Shown here piece after piece: positions 51,607 to 60,724 of a stretch of 64,000 nucleotides of DNA; the stretch's first letter is position 1; each line of letters starts with the position of its first letter. The stretch comes from Myroides albus (GTDB lineage: Bacteria; Bacteroidota; Bacteroidia; Flavobacteriales; Flavobacteriaceae), in the NCBI RefSeq assembly GCF_009711045.1, contig NZ_WMJX01000002.1, positions 124,001 to 188,000 of the forward strand, given 5' to 3'. Made by a program: the position numbers and the translations under genes. The notes beneath the pieces were generated by a model. That model was not told the DNA's origin and did not search any database. It worked only from the letters and a program-made list of their open reading frames with translations.

Positions 51607-52185
51607 TTACTTACCCTGTAACATTCTCTTTTTCATTTTACTAAAGAACTCAGGTGTGATTCCCAAATAAGAAGCAATTTGCTTTTGAGGAAGACAGAAT
51701 TTAATAGTAGGAAAACGCTCACAGAAACGCTCGTATCGAACTTCAGCAGATAAAGACATATTATCCATTAAGCGCTGTTGATTAGCTACTAAAGAACGCT
51801 CTATCAATATGCGAAAATAACGTTCCATTTTGGGAACACGATCAAAAAGCGATAATTGGTGATCTCTTGTCAAGGTCATTACGATAGCATCTTCTACGAC
51901 TTCAATATAGGACTGGCCAGGCTCTTGAGATAAGAAGCTATACATATCTGCCATCCACCAACCTGTTGTTGCAAAACTCATCGTATGCTCAACTGTTTGA
52001 TCATCCATACAGTAATTTCGCAAAATCCCCGAAATCACAAATGATGAATTAATGCAAACTTCTCCAGCATTTAGCAGTTTTGTTTTGGCGGGATATCTTG
52101 TTATGGTAAAAGATTCTAAAACTATTTGCTCTTCCTCCTTTGTTAGTTTAACATGATTGGCAATGCTCTTTAATAATAAATCCAC
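51607..52185 (-). CDS. Crp/Fnr family transcriptional regulator
   Basis: The 192-residue protein has a cyclic-nucleotide-binding-like beta-barrel (residues about 20-115, with YPAKTKLLNAGEVCINSSFVISGILRNY) and a C-terminal helix-turn-helix (PQKQIASYLGITPEFFSKMKKRML). It lacks the conserved cAMP-contacting Arg-Ser/Thr motif (RTA/RSA) of Crp and the four N-terminal cysteines of Fnr, so neither ligand is indicated. This subgroup is common in Bacteroidetes and usually controls stress or metabolic genes. It is between gpmI and the aminotransferase gene on the minus strand. Confidence 0.9.
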   Translation of the reverse strand: MDLLLKSIANHVKLTKEEEQIVLESFTITRYPAKTKLLNAGEVCINSSFVISGILRNYCMDDQTVEHTMSFATTGWWMADMYSFLSQEPGQSYIEVVEDAIVMTLTRDHQLSLFDRVPKMERYFRILIERSLVANQQRLMDNMSLSAEVRYERFCERFPTIKFCLPQKQIASYLGITPEFFSKMKKRMLQGK

Positions 52186-52240
52186 AACTTATAAATTTTA
52201 CTTCTCTAAAAATAAAAAATAAATACTATATACATATAAG

Positions 52241-52267
52241 AAAAGCCCCACTTTAGTGAGGCTTTAA
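52241..52267 (-). terminator. Terminator of the aminotransferase gene
   Basis: An imperfect stem (agcctcact with agtggggct, one G-T pair) and a T-rich tail on the minus strand follow the aminotransferase stop by about 22 nt. Confidence 0.6.
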
Positions 52268-52288
52268 CATAAAGATTATATCTCTTTG

Positions 52289-53479
52289 TTATTTTAGAGC
52301 TTCTTTAATTCGTCTAAAAGCTTCTTTCAATTGATCTTCACTTGTTGCATAAGACATACGTATACAGTTTGGATTACCAAAAGCTTCACCTGTTACAGTG
52401 GCAACGTTTGCCTTTTCTAATAAGTACATAGAAAGGTCGTCGGCATTATTTATCTTAACGCCATGCAATGTTTTCCCAAAAAACGAAGAAACATCTGGGA
52501 ACACATAAAAAGCTCCCTCAGGTACGTTAATTTTAACTCCTGGTATTTCGTTTAATAGTCCAACTACTAAATCTCTTCTTTTCTTAAAAGCACTTACCAT
52601 ATCCTTCAGAACACTTGGATCAGCCTCCACAGCAGTTATAGTAGCACGTTGAGCAATACTATTAGCTCCAGAAGTAACTTGACCTTGCATTTTAGTACAT
52701 GCTTTAGCAATAAATTCAGGTGCTCCAATATATCCTATGCGGTATCCAGTCATTGCAAATGCCTTTGCAATACCATTCACTGTAATTGTACGCTCAATTA
52801 AGTTACCAATAGTACCAATACTACAGTGTGATCCAGTAAAGTTAATGTGCTCGTAAATCTCATCAGATAAGATAAAAATATTCGGATACTTATCTAAAAC
52901 TTTAGCAAGTGCTTCGAACTCCTCTTTACTATACACAGAACCACTTGGATTACAAGGAGAACAAAACCAGATCATCTTTGTCTTAGGTGTAATAGCTTGT
53001 TCTAATTGATCAGGTGTGATCTTAAAATCGCTCTCGATTGATGTTGGAACTTCCACTGGAATACCTCCAGCCATTTTCACTATCTCTGCATAACTTACCC
53101 AATACGGTGCAGGAATAACGACTTCCTCTCCTGGGTTGATCATCACATGAGCTACATTATATAATGATTGCTTAGCTCCAGTTGACACAACAATTTGATT
53201 CGGAGCATACGTTAAGTTATTATCTCTTTTAAACTTTTTGCTGATAGCTTCTCTTAACTCAAGATATCCATCTACCGGGGGATATTTACTGTAGTTGTCT
53301 TTAATTGCTTGTATTGCTGCTTCTTTAATAAATTCAGGAGCATTAAAATCAGGTTCACCAAGGCTTAAACTAATCACGTCTATCCCTTGTGCTTTTAACT
53401 CACGAGCTTTAGCTGCCATAGCCAAAGTCTGAGATGTTGTTAGATTATTAATTCTATCAGATAAAAATTTACTATTCAT
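52289..53479 (-). CDS. aspC: Pyridoxal-phosphate-dependent aspartate aminotransferase
   Basis: The 396-residue enzyme is a class I aminotransferase that moves the amino group between aspartate and 2-oxoglutarate. Visible motifs are SLSLGEPDFNAPEFIKEAA, the VVSTGAKQSLYN cofactor-binding loop, NPSGSVYSKEEF, the pyridoxal aspartate in ILSDEIYEHINF, and the Schiff-base lysine in TVNGIAKAFAMTGYRIGY. The arrangement of these is that of the aspartate aminotransferase 1-gamma branch. The gene symbol is by similarity; some members prefer other amino acids. It is divergent from rsmG, with promoters of the two facing away from each other. Confidence 0.92.
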   Translation of the reverse strand: MNSKFLSDRINNLTTSQTLAMAAKARELKAQGIDVISLSLGEPDFNAPEFIKEAAIQAIKDNYSKYPPVDGYLELREAISKKFKRDNNLTYAPNQIVVSTGAKQSLYNVAHVMINPGEEVVIPAPYWVSYAEIVKMAGGIPVEVPTSIESDFKITPDQLEQAITPKTKMIWFCSPCNPSGSVYSKEEFEALAKVLDKYPNIFILSDEIYEHINFTGSHCSIGTIGNLIERTITVNGIAKAFAMTGYRIGYIGAPEFIAKACTKMQGQVTSGANSIAQRATITAVEADPSVLKDMVSAFKKRRDLVVGLLNEIPGVKINVPEGAFYVFPDVSSFFGKTLHGVKINNADDLSMYLLEKANVATVTGEAFGNPNCIRMSYATSEDQLKEAFRRIKEALK

Positions 53480-53512
53480 ATCTCTACTATTGTTTTTCGA
53501 TATTCAATATAC

Positions 53513-53520
53513 CAAAGGTA
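53513..53520 (-). promoter_or_regulatory. -7 promoter box of the aminotransferase gene
   Basis: The minus strand reads tacctttg, matching TAnnTTTG, 34 nt before the ATG. Confidence 0.6.
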
Positions 53521-53573
53521 ATTATAATAACTCATAAATAGTTTAACTCAGCTAATTTTACCAATAAAAAGCC

Positions 53574-53581
53574 TATTTTTG
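53574..53581 (+). promoter_or_regulatory. -7 promoter box of rsmG
   Basis: The sequence tatttttg fits TAnnTTTG and ends 14 nt before the ATG, giving a very short leader of about 8 nt. Confidence 0.6.
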
Positions 53582-53595
53582 CCAAAAATATAGTC

Positions 53596-54225
53596 ATGGA
53601 AGAAATTTTAAAATATTTCCCTAATCTTACTCCCGAGCAAATCGAACAGTTTGAAAAGTTAGAAGAAGTCTATACGGACTGGAATGCTAAAATCAATGTC
53701 ATCTCAAGAAAAGATATACACGAATTGTATACCAAACATATCTTACATTCTTTAGGAATTGCCAAAGTAATGGAGTTTAAACCAGGGGCTTCTATTTTAG
53801 ATGTAGGTACTGGTGGAGGATTTCCTGGAATACCTTTAGCTATCTTATATCCAGAAACTAATTTTTACTTAATCGACATCATTGCTAAGAAAATACGCGT
53901 TGTCAATGAAGTGGTAAAAGCACTTGGTCTTCAAAATGTAAAAGCTGAACAGAAAAGAGCTGAAAATATTGACGAAAAGTTTGACTTCATTGTCAGTAGA
54001 GCTGTTACAAATATGCCTGATTTTGTAAGTTGGATAAGACACAAAACCAAAAAAGAAAACATACACGAATTTGATAATGGTATCTTATACCTAAAAGGAG
54101 GGGACTTAACAGAGGAACTCCAAAACTTCCCTAAAGCAGTGCAATTTGACTTAAAGAATATTTTTGACAACGAATTCTTTGATACAAAAAAAGTAGTTTA
54201 TCTACCTCTTAAATATAAAGGATAA
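53596..54225 (+). CDS. rsmG: 16S rRNA (guanine-527-N7)-methyltransferase
   Basis: The 209-residue SAM-dependent methyltransferase has the GidB fold. The start (MEEILKYFPNLTPEQIEQFEKL) is typical of the family. Motif I is ILDVGTGGGFPGIPLAI (about residues 73-89), followed by the acidic residue in YLIDIIAKKIRVVNEVVKALGL, and KGG in YLKGGDL near the end. It methylates G527 in 16S rRNA; loss causes low-level streptomycin resistance in other bacteria. It is monocistronic with a strong terminator. Confidence 0.96.
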   Translation: MEEILKYFPNLTPEQIEQFEKLEEVYTDWNAKINVISRKDIHELYTKHILHSLGIAKVMEFKPGASILDVGTGGGFPGIPLAILYPETNFYLIDIIAKKIRVVNEVVKALGLQNVKAEQKRAENIDEKFDFIVSRAVTNMPDFVSWIRHKTKKENIHEFDNGILYLKGGDLTEELQNFPKAVQFDLKNIFDNEFFDTKKVVYLPLKYKG

Positions 54226-54226
54226 T

Positions 54227-54256
54227 AAAAAACCGATCATCTGATCGGTTTTTTTA
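54227..54256 (+). terminator. Terminator of rsmG
   Basis: A 13-bp stem (54227-54239 with 54242-54254) around a 2-nt centre carries A and T ends and directly follows the stop codon. Confidence 0.87.
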
Positions 54257-54353
54257 ATGTCTAAAATAGAGAATAGAACAATAAGTAATACTTGTTCTCT
54301 TTGAGTCAGCAAGTACCTCGCATAAAATGCCATACCTTACCTCAATCAAATAA

Positions 54354-55229
54354 TTAAGCCTTTGGAGCTTTTACAAATAGCAGACAGGTATTCGTCGGTC
54401 TGTGCAACAAATGGTTTGCAACACTTCCCAAGAAGATCTCCTTAATACCAGTAGATCCCTTCACTCCTAAGATCATCAAATCTGCTTTCTTTCTTCTTGC
54501 GTACTGAATAAGTGAGGCTGATATATTTTTGTCCTCTGCAGGCACAATCTCAATATCAGAATAGTTTGCATACTTCTTATTCCATTTATCTTGTTTCTCC
54601 TTTATATCTTCTCTCGTTGCCTTCTCCCATTCTTTTTCAGTCATCGTAGGATAGAATCCCCAATAAAACTTAGAAACGTGTACTGCTGAATGCACAATCT
54701 TTTGTCCTTTAGAATTATTCTTGAAGCGATCTGCCCACCCCATAATCAATGATGTATAACGCGAAAAGTCAATAGCATCAATAATAGTAGTTACAGGCGT
54801 TTGATATGTCTCTGGCACAAGAAGCGTTGCTGCAGGAATAATGCGCACCAACTTATCTGCTAATCCACCATTCCCTTCTAACTCTTGCTTATTACCCAAC
54901 ACCAACAAATCAAAAGGATGCTTCTTGGTGATATTCATAAAAGCTACTTCCGAATAACTTTCACAGTGAACTTGTACTTCATATTCATAAGTCGCACTTG
55001 TACTTCCTATCATGCGTTTCACTTTCTCTGCAATACGAGTTTTAAGTAACTCTATTCTTTCTGGTTGCACAAGTTCTTTTGGCAACTCTCCTAATTTTAA
55101 ATTGTGTATAAACGTAATTTTCTCAATATTCAAAATATGATCTAAAACACCCATATAGTCAATCAAGTGCTGATCCATTTCTGACAAGTCGATTCCGACC
55201 AAAATATGTAAAGCTTTATCTGTCGTCAT
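54354..55229 (-). CDS. Universal stress protein with two UspA domains
   Basis: The 291-residue protein has two tandem UspA domains. The C-terminal one carries the ATP-binding signature in LMILGVKGSTGIKEIFLGSVANHLL (G-2x-G-9x-G-S pattern); the N-terminal one (ILVGIDLSEMDQHLIDYMGV) has lost it. Usp proteins help survive starvation and stress. It begins 2 nt after the BCCT transporter gene, so the two are one operon, implying a link to osmotic or membrane stress. The partner transporter is the better functional guide. Confidence 0.92.
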   Translation of the reverse strand: MTTDKALHILVGIDLSEMDQHLIDYMGVLDHILNIEKITFIHNLKLGELPKELVQPERIELLKTRIAEKVKRMIGSTSATYEYEVQVHCESYSEVAFMNITKKHPFDLLVLGNKQELEGNGGLADKLVRIIPAATLLVPETYQTPVTTIIDAIDFSRYTSLIMGWADRFKNNSKGQKIVHSAVHVSKFYWGFYPTMTEKEWEKATREDIKEKQDKWNKKYANYSDIEIVPAEDKNISASLIQYARRKKADLMILGVKGSTGIKEIFLGSVANHLLHRPTNTCLLFVKAPKA

Positions 55230-55231
55230 AA

Positions 55232-56821
55232 TTAGTTATTTTGTTGTTCATCTAATAAGTCAGAGATAATATCCTTATAACTCTTTTCTTGTTTAGATTT
55301 TAATTTCTTATCTCTCTTATTCATCTCCTCTTTTAAACCTTTCTGTAAACTATAACACATCACTATCAAAATTACAGCAAAAGGTAATCCCGTAATAATA
55401 ACAGCAGTTTGTAAGGCATCTAATCCTCCACCCCATAGTAGGACAATCGCTATGAATCCTTGAGCAAAAGACCAGAATACTCTTTGCCATACAGGTGATT
55501 TTCCATAGCTACCTGAAGTAATATTATCTACTACTAAAGAACCTGAATCTGAAGATGTAATGAAAAAAGAGAATATTAGAATAATTGCTATAATTGACAA
55601 AAACTTAGTCATTGGGAAATTCTCTAAAAACACAAACAAAGCAGTAGAGATATCTTCCTTAACAGCAGTAACCATAGTTAAATCTCCCGACAATATAGTA
55701 TCTAAAGCACTTCCTCCAAAAACGTTCATCCACAATAGCGTAATCAACCCTGGCACAATTAAGACACCGAGAATAAACTCTTTAATTGTACGCCCTTTTG
55801 AGATTCTAGCAATAAAACTACCTACGAATGGAGACCAAGCAATCCACCATGCCCAATAAAATATGGTCCATGAATTCTGCCAACCTGATCCTTGATAAGT
55901 GTCATTCCAAGTACTAATGTCAATAAAATTAGCCAAATATGCTCCTGTATTTTGTACATATCCTTTCAGAATAAACAAAGTAGGCCCCAAAATGAAAATC
56001 AATAGCATAAAACCTGATGCTATATACATATTGGCGTTACTCAACAATTTAACCCCCTTATCCAATCCAGAGAATACGGATATAGTAGCAATACCAATTA
56101 CTCCGATGATAATAATAGCTTGGATACCTGGCGTGATTTCCCATCCGTACAAATAGCTAAGACCAGCTGAGATCTGTGTTACACCTAAACCTAAAGAAGT
56201 AGACAATCCAAAAACAGTAGCTAAAGCCGATAAGATATCAATAATATGTCCCCACCAACCGTGTATCTTTTCTCCCCAGAAAGGATAAAATAAAGAACGG
56301 AAAGTCATTGGAAGTTTTCTATTGAAACCAAAAAAAGCTAATGCAAGACCCACCATTGCATAAATAGCCCAAGCGTGCAATCCCCAGTGAAGCCCCGTAA
56401 ATTCCATAGCTTGAGTTGCAGCTTCAATATCACCATCAACTGCTCTTGGTGGATTAAAGAAATGGGAAACAGGCTCTGCAATACTAAAGAACATAATTCC
56501 AATTCCCATACCTGTACTAAATAGCATAGCAAACCACGAAGGACGACTAAACTCTGGTTCAGCCTCATCTCCTCCAAGGCGAATACTTCCAAACTTACTA
56601 AAGGCTAAATACAGCGCGAAAATCAAAATTATATTTACAGTGATTACAAAAAACCATCCGAAATTCTCGGTAACAGCTAATTGAGCCACGTGAAACCATC
56701 CACCTACCTTATTTGGAAAAATCAAACAAACCGCTATTAGAGATATAATCAATAAAATAGAGGTTATAAATACAGGTGGATTAATGACTAATTGTTTATT
56801 GTCAATTAATTTTTTAAACAT
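55232..56821 (-). CDS. BCCT family transporter (betaine/choline/carnitine)
   Basis: The 529-residue protein has 12 membrane helices and the BCCT signatures: [19 protein letters not shown] in helix 3 and the aromatic-rich [27 protein letters not shown] in helix 8, which forms the trimethylammonium-binding cage. These proteins import osmoprotectants or carnitine-type compounds with sodium or protons. The GMGIGIM form (rather than GMGIGLL or similar) makes the driving ion uncertain. It forms an operon with a universal stress protein 2 nt downstream, supporting an osmotic-stress role. An upstream tandem repeat region may control it. Confidence 0.95.
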   Translation of the reverse strand: MFKKLIDNKQLVINPPVFITSILLIISLIAVCLIFPNKVGGWFHVAQLAVTENFGWFFVITVNIILIFALYLAFSKFGSIRLGGDEAEPEFSRPSWFAMLFSTGMGIGIMFFSIAEPVSHFFNPPRAVDGDIEAATQAMEFTGLHWGLHAWAIYAMVGLALAFFGFNRKLPMTFRSLFYPFWGEKIHGWWGHIIDILSALATVFGLSTSLGLGVTQISAGLSYLYGWEITPGIQAIIIIGVIGIATISVFSGLDKGVKLLSNANMYIASGFMLLIFILGPTLFILKGYVQNTGAYLANFIDISTWNDTYQGSGWQNSWTIFYWAWWIAWSPFVGSFIARISKGRTIKEFILGVLIVPGLITLLWMNVFGGSALDTILSGDLTMVTAVKEDISTALFVFLENFPMTKFLSIIAIILIFSFFITSSDSGSLVVDNITSGSYGKSPVWQRVFWSFAQGFIAIVLLWGGGLDALQTAVIITGLPFAVILIVMCYSLQKGLKEEMNKRDKKLKSKQEKSYKDIISDLLDEQQNN

Positions 56822-56866
56822 GAGTTATACTATTTTTAATTAATAATTATAACCCAGTACTTTAAA

Positions 56867-57063
56867 ATAAAAAGGATCATTTTTCAGTATTCGAAAAATA
56901 ATAAAAGCAAAATAGATGATATATTTTTACTCAGTCGTTTAATAAGTGGTTATGGTTTAATAGTCTCTTAAAAAACGATCCTAATAAAAAGGGACTTTTC
57001 TCTATTGTCGAAAAAAGATAAAAGCAAAATAGTTAGTGTATTCTTACTTAAGTAGTATAATAA
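56867..57063. repeat. Imperfect direct repeat of about 80 bp upstream of the BCCT gene
   Basis: Copy one spans about 56867-56945 and copy two about 56983-57063, a spacing of roughly 117 bp. The best conserved part is ataaaagcaaaatag (56900-56914 and 57019-57033), preceded in both copies by tcgaaaaa and followed by a T-rich stretch and a run ending in ataa. On the minus strand, near-consensus -7 boxes (tattttg) occur in each copy. It may be a duplicated promoter or regulator site. Confidence 0.65.
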
Positions 57064-57113
57064 CAATAATTATACATTCCCAATAAAAAGCACTGAATTG
57101 AATCTAAGTGTTA

Positions 57114-57150
57114 ATAAAAAAAGGCGGTTAGCAACAGTTGCAACCGCCTT
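57114..57150 (-). terminator. Terminator of pruA
   Basis: A stem aaggcggtt/aaccgcctt (57121-57129 with 57142-57150) holds an inner gcaac/gttgc stem. On the minus strand a T run follows, 12 nt beyond the pruA stop. Confidence 0.85.
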
Positions 57151-57162
57151 TTATATATTATA

Positions 57163-58788
57163 TTATCCTAAGAAAGGATATTTATAATCAGTTGCAGGAA
57201 CAAAAGTTTCCTTAATTGTTCTTGGAGAAACCCAACGTAATAAGTTCAATACTGAACCAGCTTTATCGTTAGTTCCTGAAGCTCTTGCTCCACCAAAAGG
57301 TTGTTGACCAACCACAGCTCCAGTTGGTTTATCGTTAATGTAGAAGTTACCAGCAGAGTTTACTAATGCTTCAGTAGCCTCAACGATTGCATAACGGCAT
57401 TTAGAGAAAATTGCTCCTGTTAATGCGTAAGCAGAAGTTTCGTCTACTAATTTCAATGTTTCTGTCCATTTAGCATCTTCATACACATAGATAGTTAATA
57501 CAGGTCCGAATAATTCAGTCTGCATTGTATCGTACTTAGGATTTGAAGTCAAAATTACAGTTGGTTCAATGAAATAACCAACCGATTTGTCATATTTACC
57601 ACCTAAGATTACTTCAGCATCACTTGCCGCTTTTGCTTGGTCTATTGCTTTTGCTAACTTATCAAAAGAGCTTTCAGAGATAACTGAAGAAACATAATTT
57701 GTTGGATCTTCTGGTGATCCCATTTTAATAGTAGCTAAATCAGCTGCCATAAAATCTTTTACTTTATCCCATAATGAAGCAGGAATGTAAGCTCTTGATG
57801 CAGCAGAACACTTTTGTCCTTGGTATTCAAAAGCACCTCTTGTAAGAGCAACAGCTACTTCTTTTGGACAAGCAGATGGATGCGCTAAAACGTAATCCTT
57901 TCCTCCTGTTTCTCCTACGATACGAGGGTATGTTTTATAGTTATTGATATTTTGACCAATTTTATTCCACATACTGTTAAACACACCTGTTGATCCAGTA
58001 AAGTGAATACCAGCAAAATCAGGGCTTGCTAACAAAGTATCAGTAATCATAGCTGAGTCTCCATAAACAACATTGATTACACCATCAGGTAAACCAGCTT
58101 GTTTGAATACCTCAACAATTACTCTTGCAGAGTAAATTTGAGTAGCAGAAGGTTTCCATACAACTACGTTCCCCATCATTGCAACTGAAGACGGTAAGTT
58201 ACCCGAAATTGCAGTAAAGTTAAATGGTGTAATTGCATAAACAAATCCCTCTAATGGTCTGTGCTCTAATCTATTCCAAACACCATCTGTTGAAGTTGGT
58301 TGTTCAGCATAGATCTGAGTCATATATTCTACATTGAATCTCAAGAAGTCAATAAACTCACATGCAGAGTCAATTTCAGCTTGATGTAATGTTTTCGCTT
58401 GAGCGATCATTGTAGCAGCATTAATCTTAGCACGGTAAGGACCTGCTAATAATTCAGCAGCTTTTAAGAAAATCGAAGCTCGGTGCTCCCATGGCATAGC
58501 AGCCCATTTCTTCTTTGCTTCTAAAGCTGTAGCAATAGCTTTTTCTACTAATGCTTTATCTGCTTGGTGATAAACACCTAATTTATGTTTGTGATCAAAA
58601 GGAGGAAATAAATCTTTTGTATTTCCAGTTCTGATTTCTTCTCCACCAATATATAATGGGATATCAACTTGAGAATTGTATTGCTCTTTAAAAGAGTTCA
58701 ACGTCAACTCTCTCTCTGTAGTTCCAGGAGCGTATGATTTTACAGGCTCATTTACAGCTTTTGGAACATTATAGATTCCTTTTGGCAT
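57163..58788 (-). CDS. pruA: L-glutamate gamma-semialdehyde dehydrogenase (P5C dehydrogenase)
   Basis: The 541-residue aldehyde dehydrogenase oxidises glutamate semialdehyde (from proline) to glutamate. The P5CDH group features are visible: ITPFNFTAISGNLPSSVAMMGN, the VGETGGKDYVLAH glutamate, the catalytic cysteine in YQGQKCSAASRAY and FGGARASGTNDKAGS near the end. The long N-terminus and the length of about 540 residues match the single-function (non-fused) form. Proline dehydrogenase is not adjacent. It has its own promoter and terminator. Confidence 0.96.
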   Translation of the reverse strand: MPKGIYNVPKAVNEPVKSYAPGTTERELTLNSFKEQYNSQVDIPLYIGGEEIRTGNTKDLFPPFDHKHKLGVYHQADKALVEKAIATALEAKKKWAAMPWEHRASIFLKAAELLAGPYRAKINAATMIAQAKTLHQAEIDSACEFIDFLRFNVEYMTQIYAEQPTSTDGVWNRLEHRPLEGFVYAITPFNFTAISGNLPSSVAMMGNVVVWKPSATQIYSARVIVEVFKQAGLPDGVINVVYGDSAMITDTLLASPDFAGIHFTGSTGVFNSMWNKIGQNINNYKTYPRIVGETGGKDYVLAHPSACPKEVAVALTRGAFEYQGQKCSAASRAYIPASLWDKVKDFMAADLATIKMGSPEDPTNYVSSVISESSFDKLAKAIDQAKAASDAEVILGGKYDKSVGYFIEPTVILTSNPKYDTMQTELFGPVLTIYVYEDAKWTETLKLVDETSAYALTGAIFSKCRYAIVEATEALVNSAGNFYINDKPTGAVVGQQPFGGARASGTNDKAGSVLNLLRWVSPRTIKETFVPATDYKYPFLG

Positions 58789-58829
58789 ATTTGTTATGTT
58801 TAAGTAGTTTATTAAAAATTGAATGATTA

Positions 58830-58837
58830 CAAATATA
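58830..58837 (-). promoter_or_regulatory. -7 promoter box of pruA
   Basis: The minus strand reads tatatttg, a TAnnTTTG match, 41 nt before the ATG. Confidence 0.6.
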
Positions 58838-58888
58838 AATAAAAATAAAGGAAGATATTTCGCTTATCTCCTTTAAAAGCAACAGTAT

Positions 58889-59275
58889 TTAGTTCATACT
58901 GAATGGTGCTATTAATTGAAAACGCGGAATTAAAACTTTAAATGTAGAATTATCCAATAAGTTATTTACGGTATAATTTCCCTCCATAGTTCCCATAGTA
59001 GACTCCAGAACACACCCACTTCGATAGGTATGTGAATCATCAGGATACAATATAGGTTGCTGTCCAACTATCCCTTCTCCTTGCACAAACTCAAATCCGT
59101 TAGTAGAGTCAAAAATCTTCCAAAAACGAGAGTCTATCTGTATGATTGCATCAGAGTGATTTTCAATAGTTATTTCATAAGTAAAAGCATAACTAAGCTT
59201 CTTTTTTCTATAAAAACTACCTTCATAAGCCGTTTTTATAGATATCTTCACACCTTTGGTTACCTTCGTAATCAT
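58889..59275 (-). CDS. apaG: ApaG family protein
   Basis: The 128-residue protein is an ApaG beta-sandwich: VTKGVKISIKTAYEGSFYRKKKLSYAFTYEITIENHS, then LESRFWKIFDS-type (IDSRFWKIFDSTNGFEFVQGEGIVGQQPILYPDDSHTYRSGC) and MEGNYTV. I chose the ATG at 59275 because the family starts with M-x-x-x-V-T-x-G-V-x-I; the longer frame adds eight unaligned residues. ApaG has been linked to cobalt and magnesium efflux and binds pyrophosphate-type groups, but its exact role is unclear. It lies 172 nt downstream of the DUF5103 gene on the same strand. Confidence 0.94.
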   Translation of the reverse strand: MITKVTKGVKISIKTAYEGSFYRKKKLSYAFTYEITIENHSDAIIQIDSRFWKIFDSTNGFEFVQGEGIVGQQPILYPDDSHTYRSGCVLESTMGTMEGNYTVNNLLDNSTFKVLIPRFQLIAPFSMN

Positions 59276-59447
59276 AATTATTGCTAATTGATACATCAAA
59301 ACTAATCATTTTATAGCAGAATCCCCAATTTTTAGAGTTAAAAAGCTTTAAAAGTAAATTATATTAAACATATACGCTTTTTTAATAACAATATCACAAT
59401 TTTAATCACTGCAAATTATCAGAAAACCATTCGCATTTTGCACATTG

Positions 59448-60698
59448 TTAGTTTGTAATATCTTGTGCATTGATAAATCCGTAGCCTATTGCACGATCAT
59501 ATAGATCGATACTTCCTCTGTAATACACTATTACTTGGTAAGTATTGGTTGTCAATGCAAAATTACCATCTGCATTCCACTCTGGAGCAACCTTTCGATC
59601 AACAGTTGCTGTGTAATTGAAGTTAGTGAACCCTTGCTTAATTAATATCGCCTTCTCATAGACATCTTTCTCCTCATTATACACCAACTTATTACTTGAT
59701 GTCAACTCGTAATCATTAAACATTCCCGTAACGTAGTAATCGGTATTCTCAGGCATATCTAACTCTGGACTATACGAAAAATAAACCCAGCTATACTCTC
59801 CCTCCGTCGAAACCTTCTTATACTGGTTAATCATACGAGGATAAAAGTGACCATTCAAATCGGGAAAATACGTATACACCTTTGCCCTTCTACTCTCATT
59901 GATATGCAAATATGTATTATAAATACCATTCGTTACATTTGTCGCTCCAATCATATTGTTCACTTGTCGAATATCGCTGTTGTCGAAATTCAAATACTGA
60001 TTACCTCCCCAGAACTGTGTTTCCTCATCATATTTGTAAACCAAGTCTGTTCCAATAATATACTGAGGTGCAATATTGTGTAAAAAGCTATCCCATCTGC
60101 CATTCTGAAAGATTGCAACTTTAATATTTTTCATGGGGTTCTGATACTCAGCTTCTCCCATAGGGACACTGAACTCCAAGCGCTGTTTCGAATCGTAAAA
60201 GTCCAAGTTTCTTGTCCTTTTTACTTGTAAAGACACCTTGGCATTATCCTCATACAAGACAAACTTTCTTCGGATGACAACCTCATTTTGATCGTCGTAA
60301 ATCTCTAAGGCATAATTACCACTCTTGGTGATCTTATATTGGGAATTAGGCAAAGTCAAACTGTAATGCGTATAATCTTGTAAGGTATTAAACGAGTTTT
60401 CATAACTGCGTATACGCTGATTATCCATTCCATCGATATACTCAATCGTCCTCAACTTAGAAGGGGTCCAATCGTAATTATAAGCTTTTACTCTATAATA
60501 ATAGTTGCTTTCATCTCCGTATAAGTCATCAAATTCTAATGTAAAACTCTCTCCTAATCTAAAATGGGGAAATGTAGATTGATTTCCCCTCATAAACGAA
60601 GCCGACTTAATATAATCTACAGTAATATTTTGAGGAACTTGTCCCATGGATACCACCGTAAACAAAGTACACAAGAGAATAGAGATTTTTGAAAGCAT
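59448..60698 (-). CDS. DUF5103 protein, type IX secretion plug
   Basis: The 416-residue protein has a signal peptide (cleavage after VVSMGQ) and the DUF5103 sequence pattern, with an early DYIKSASFMRGNQSTFPHFRLGE and a C-terminal YYVTGMFNDYELTSSNKLVYNEEKD segment. Proteins of this family plug the SprA translocon of the type IX secretion system in Flavobacterium, closing its lateral or periplasmic opening. No other T9SS gene is in the window. It ends 26 nt after the HAD phosphatase gene, which may share its transcript. Confidence 0.88.
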   Translation of the reverse strand: MLSKISILLCTLFTVVSMGQVPQNITVDYIKSASFMRGNQSTFPHFRLGESFTLEFDDLYGDESNYYYRVKAYNYDWTPSKLRTIEYIDGMDNQRIRSYENSFNTLQDYTHYSLTLPNSQYKITKSGNYALEIYDDQNEVVIRRKFVLYEDNAKVSLQVKRTRNLDFYDSKQRLEFSVPMGEAEYQNPMKNIKVAIFQNGRWDSFLHNIAPQYIIGTDLVYKYDEETQFWGGNQYLNFDNSDIRQVNNMIGATNVTNGIYNTYLHINESRRAKVYTYFPDLNGHFYPRMINQYKKVSTEGEYSWVYFSYSPELDMPENTDYYVTGMFNDYELTSSNKLVYNEEKDVYEKAILIKQGFTNFNYTATVDRKVAPEWNADGNFALTTNTYQVIVYYRGSIDLYDRAIGYGFINAQDITN

Positions 60699-60724
60699 GA
60701 TAATCTATTTAAAACCCTAAGATA

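Larger units (their letters stand above)
56822..57162. other. 341-bp region with imperfect tandem repeat and terminator
   Basis: The region upstream of the BCCT operon contains two related copies of about 80 bp and, at its right end, the pruA terminator. No gene is present. Confidence 0.6.
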
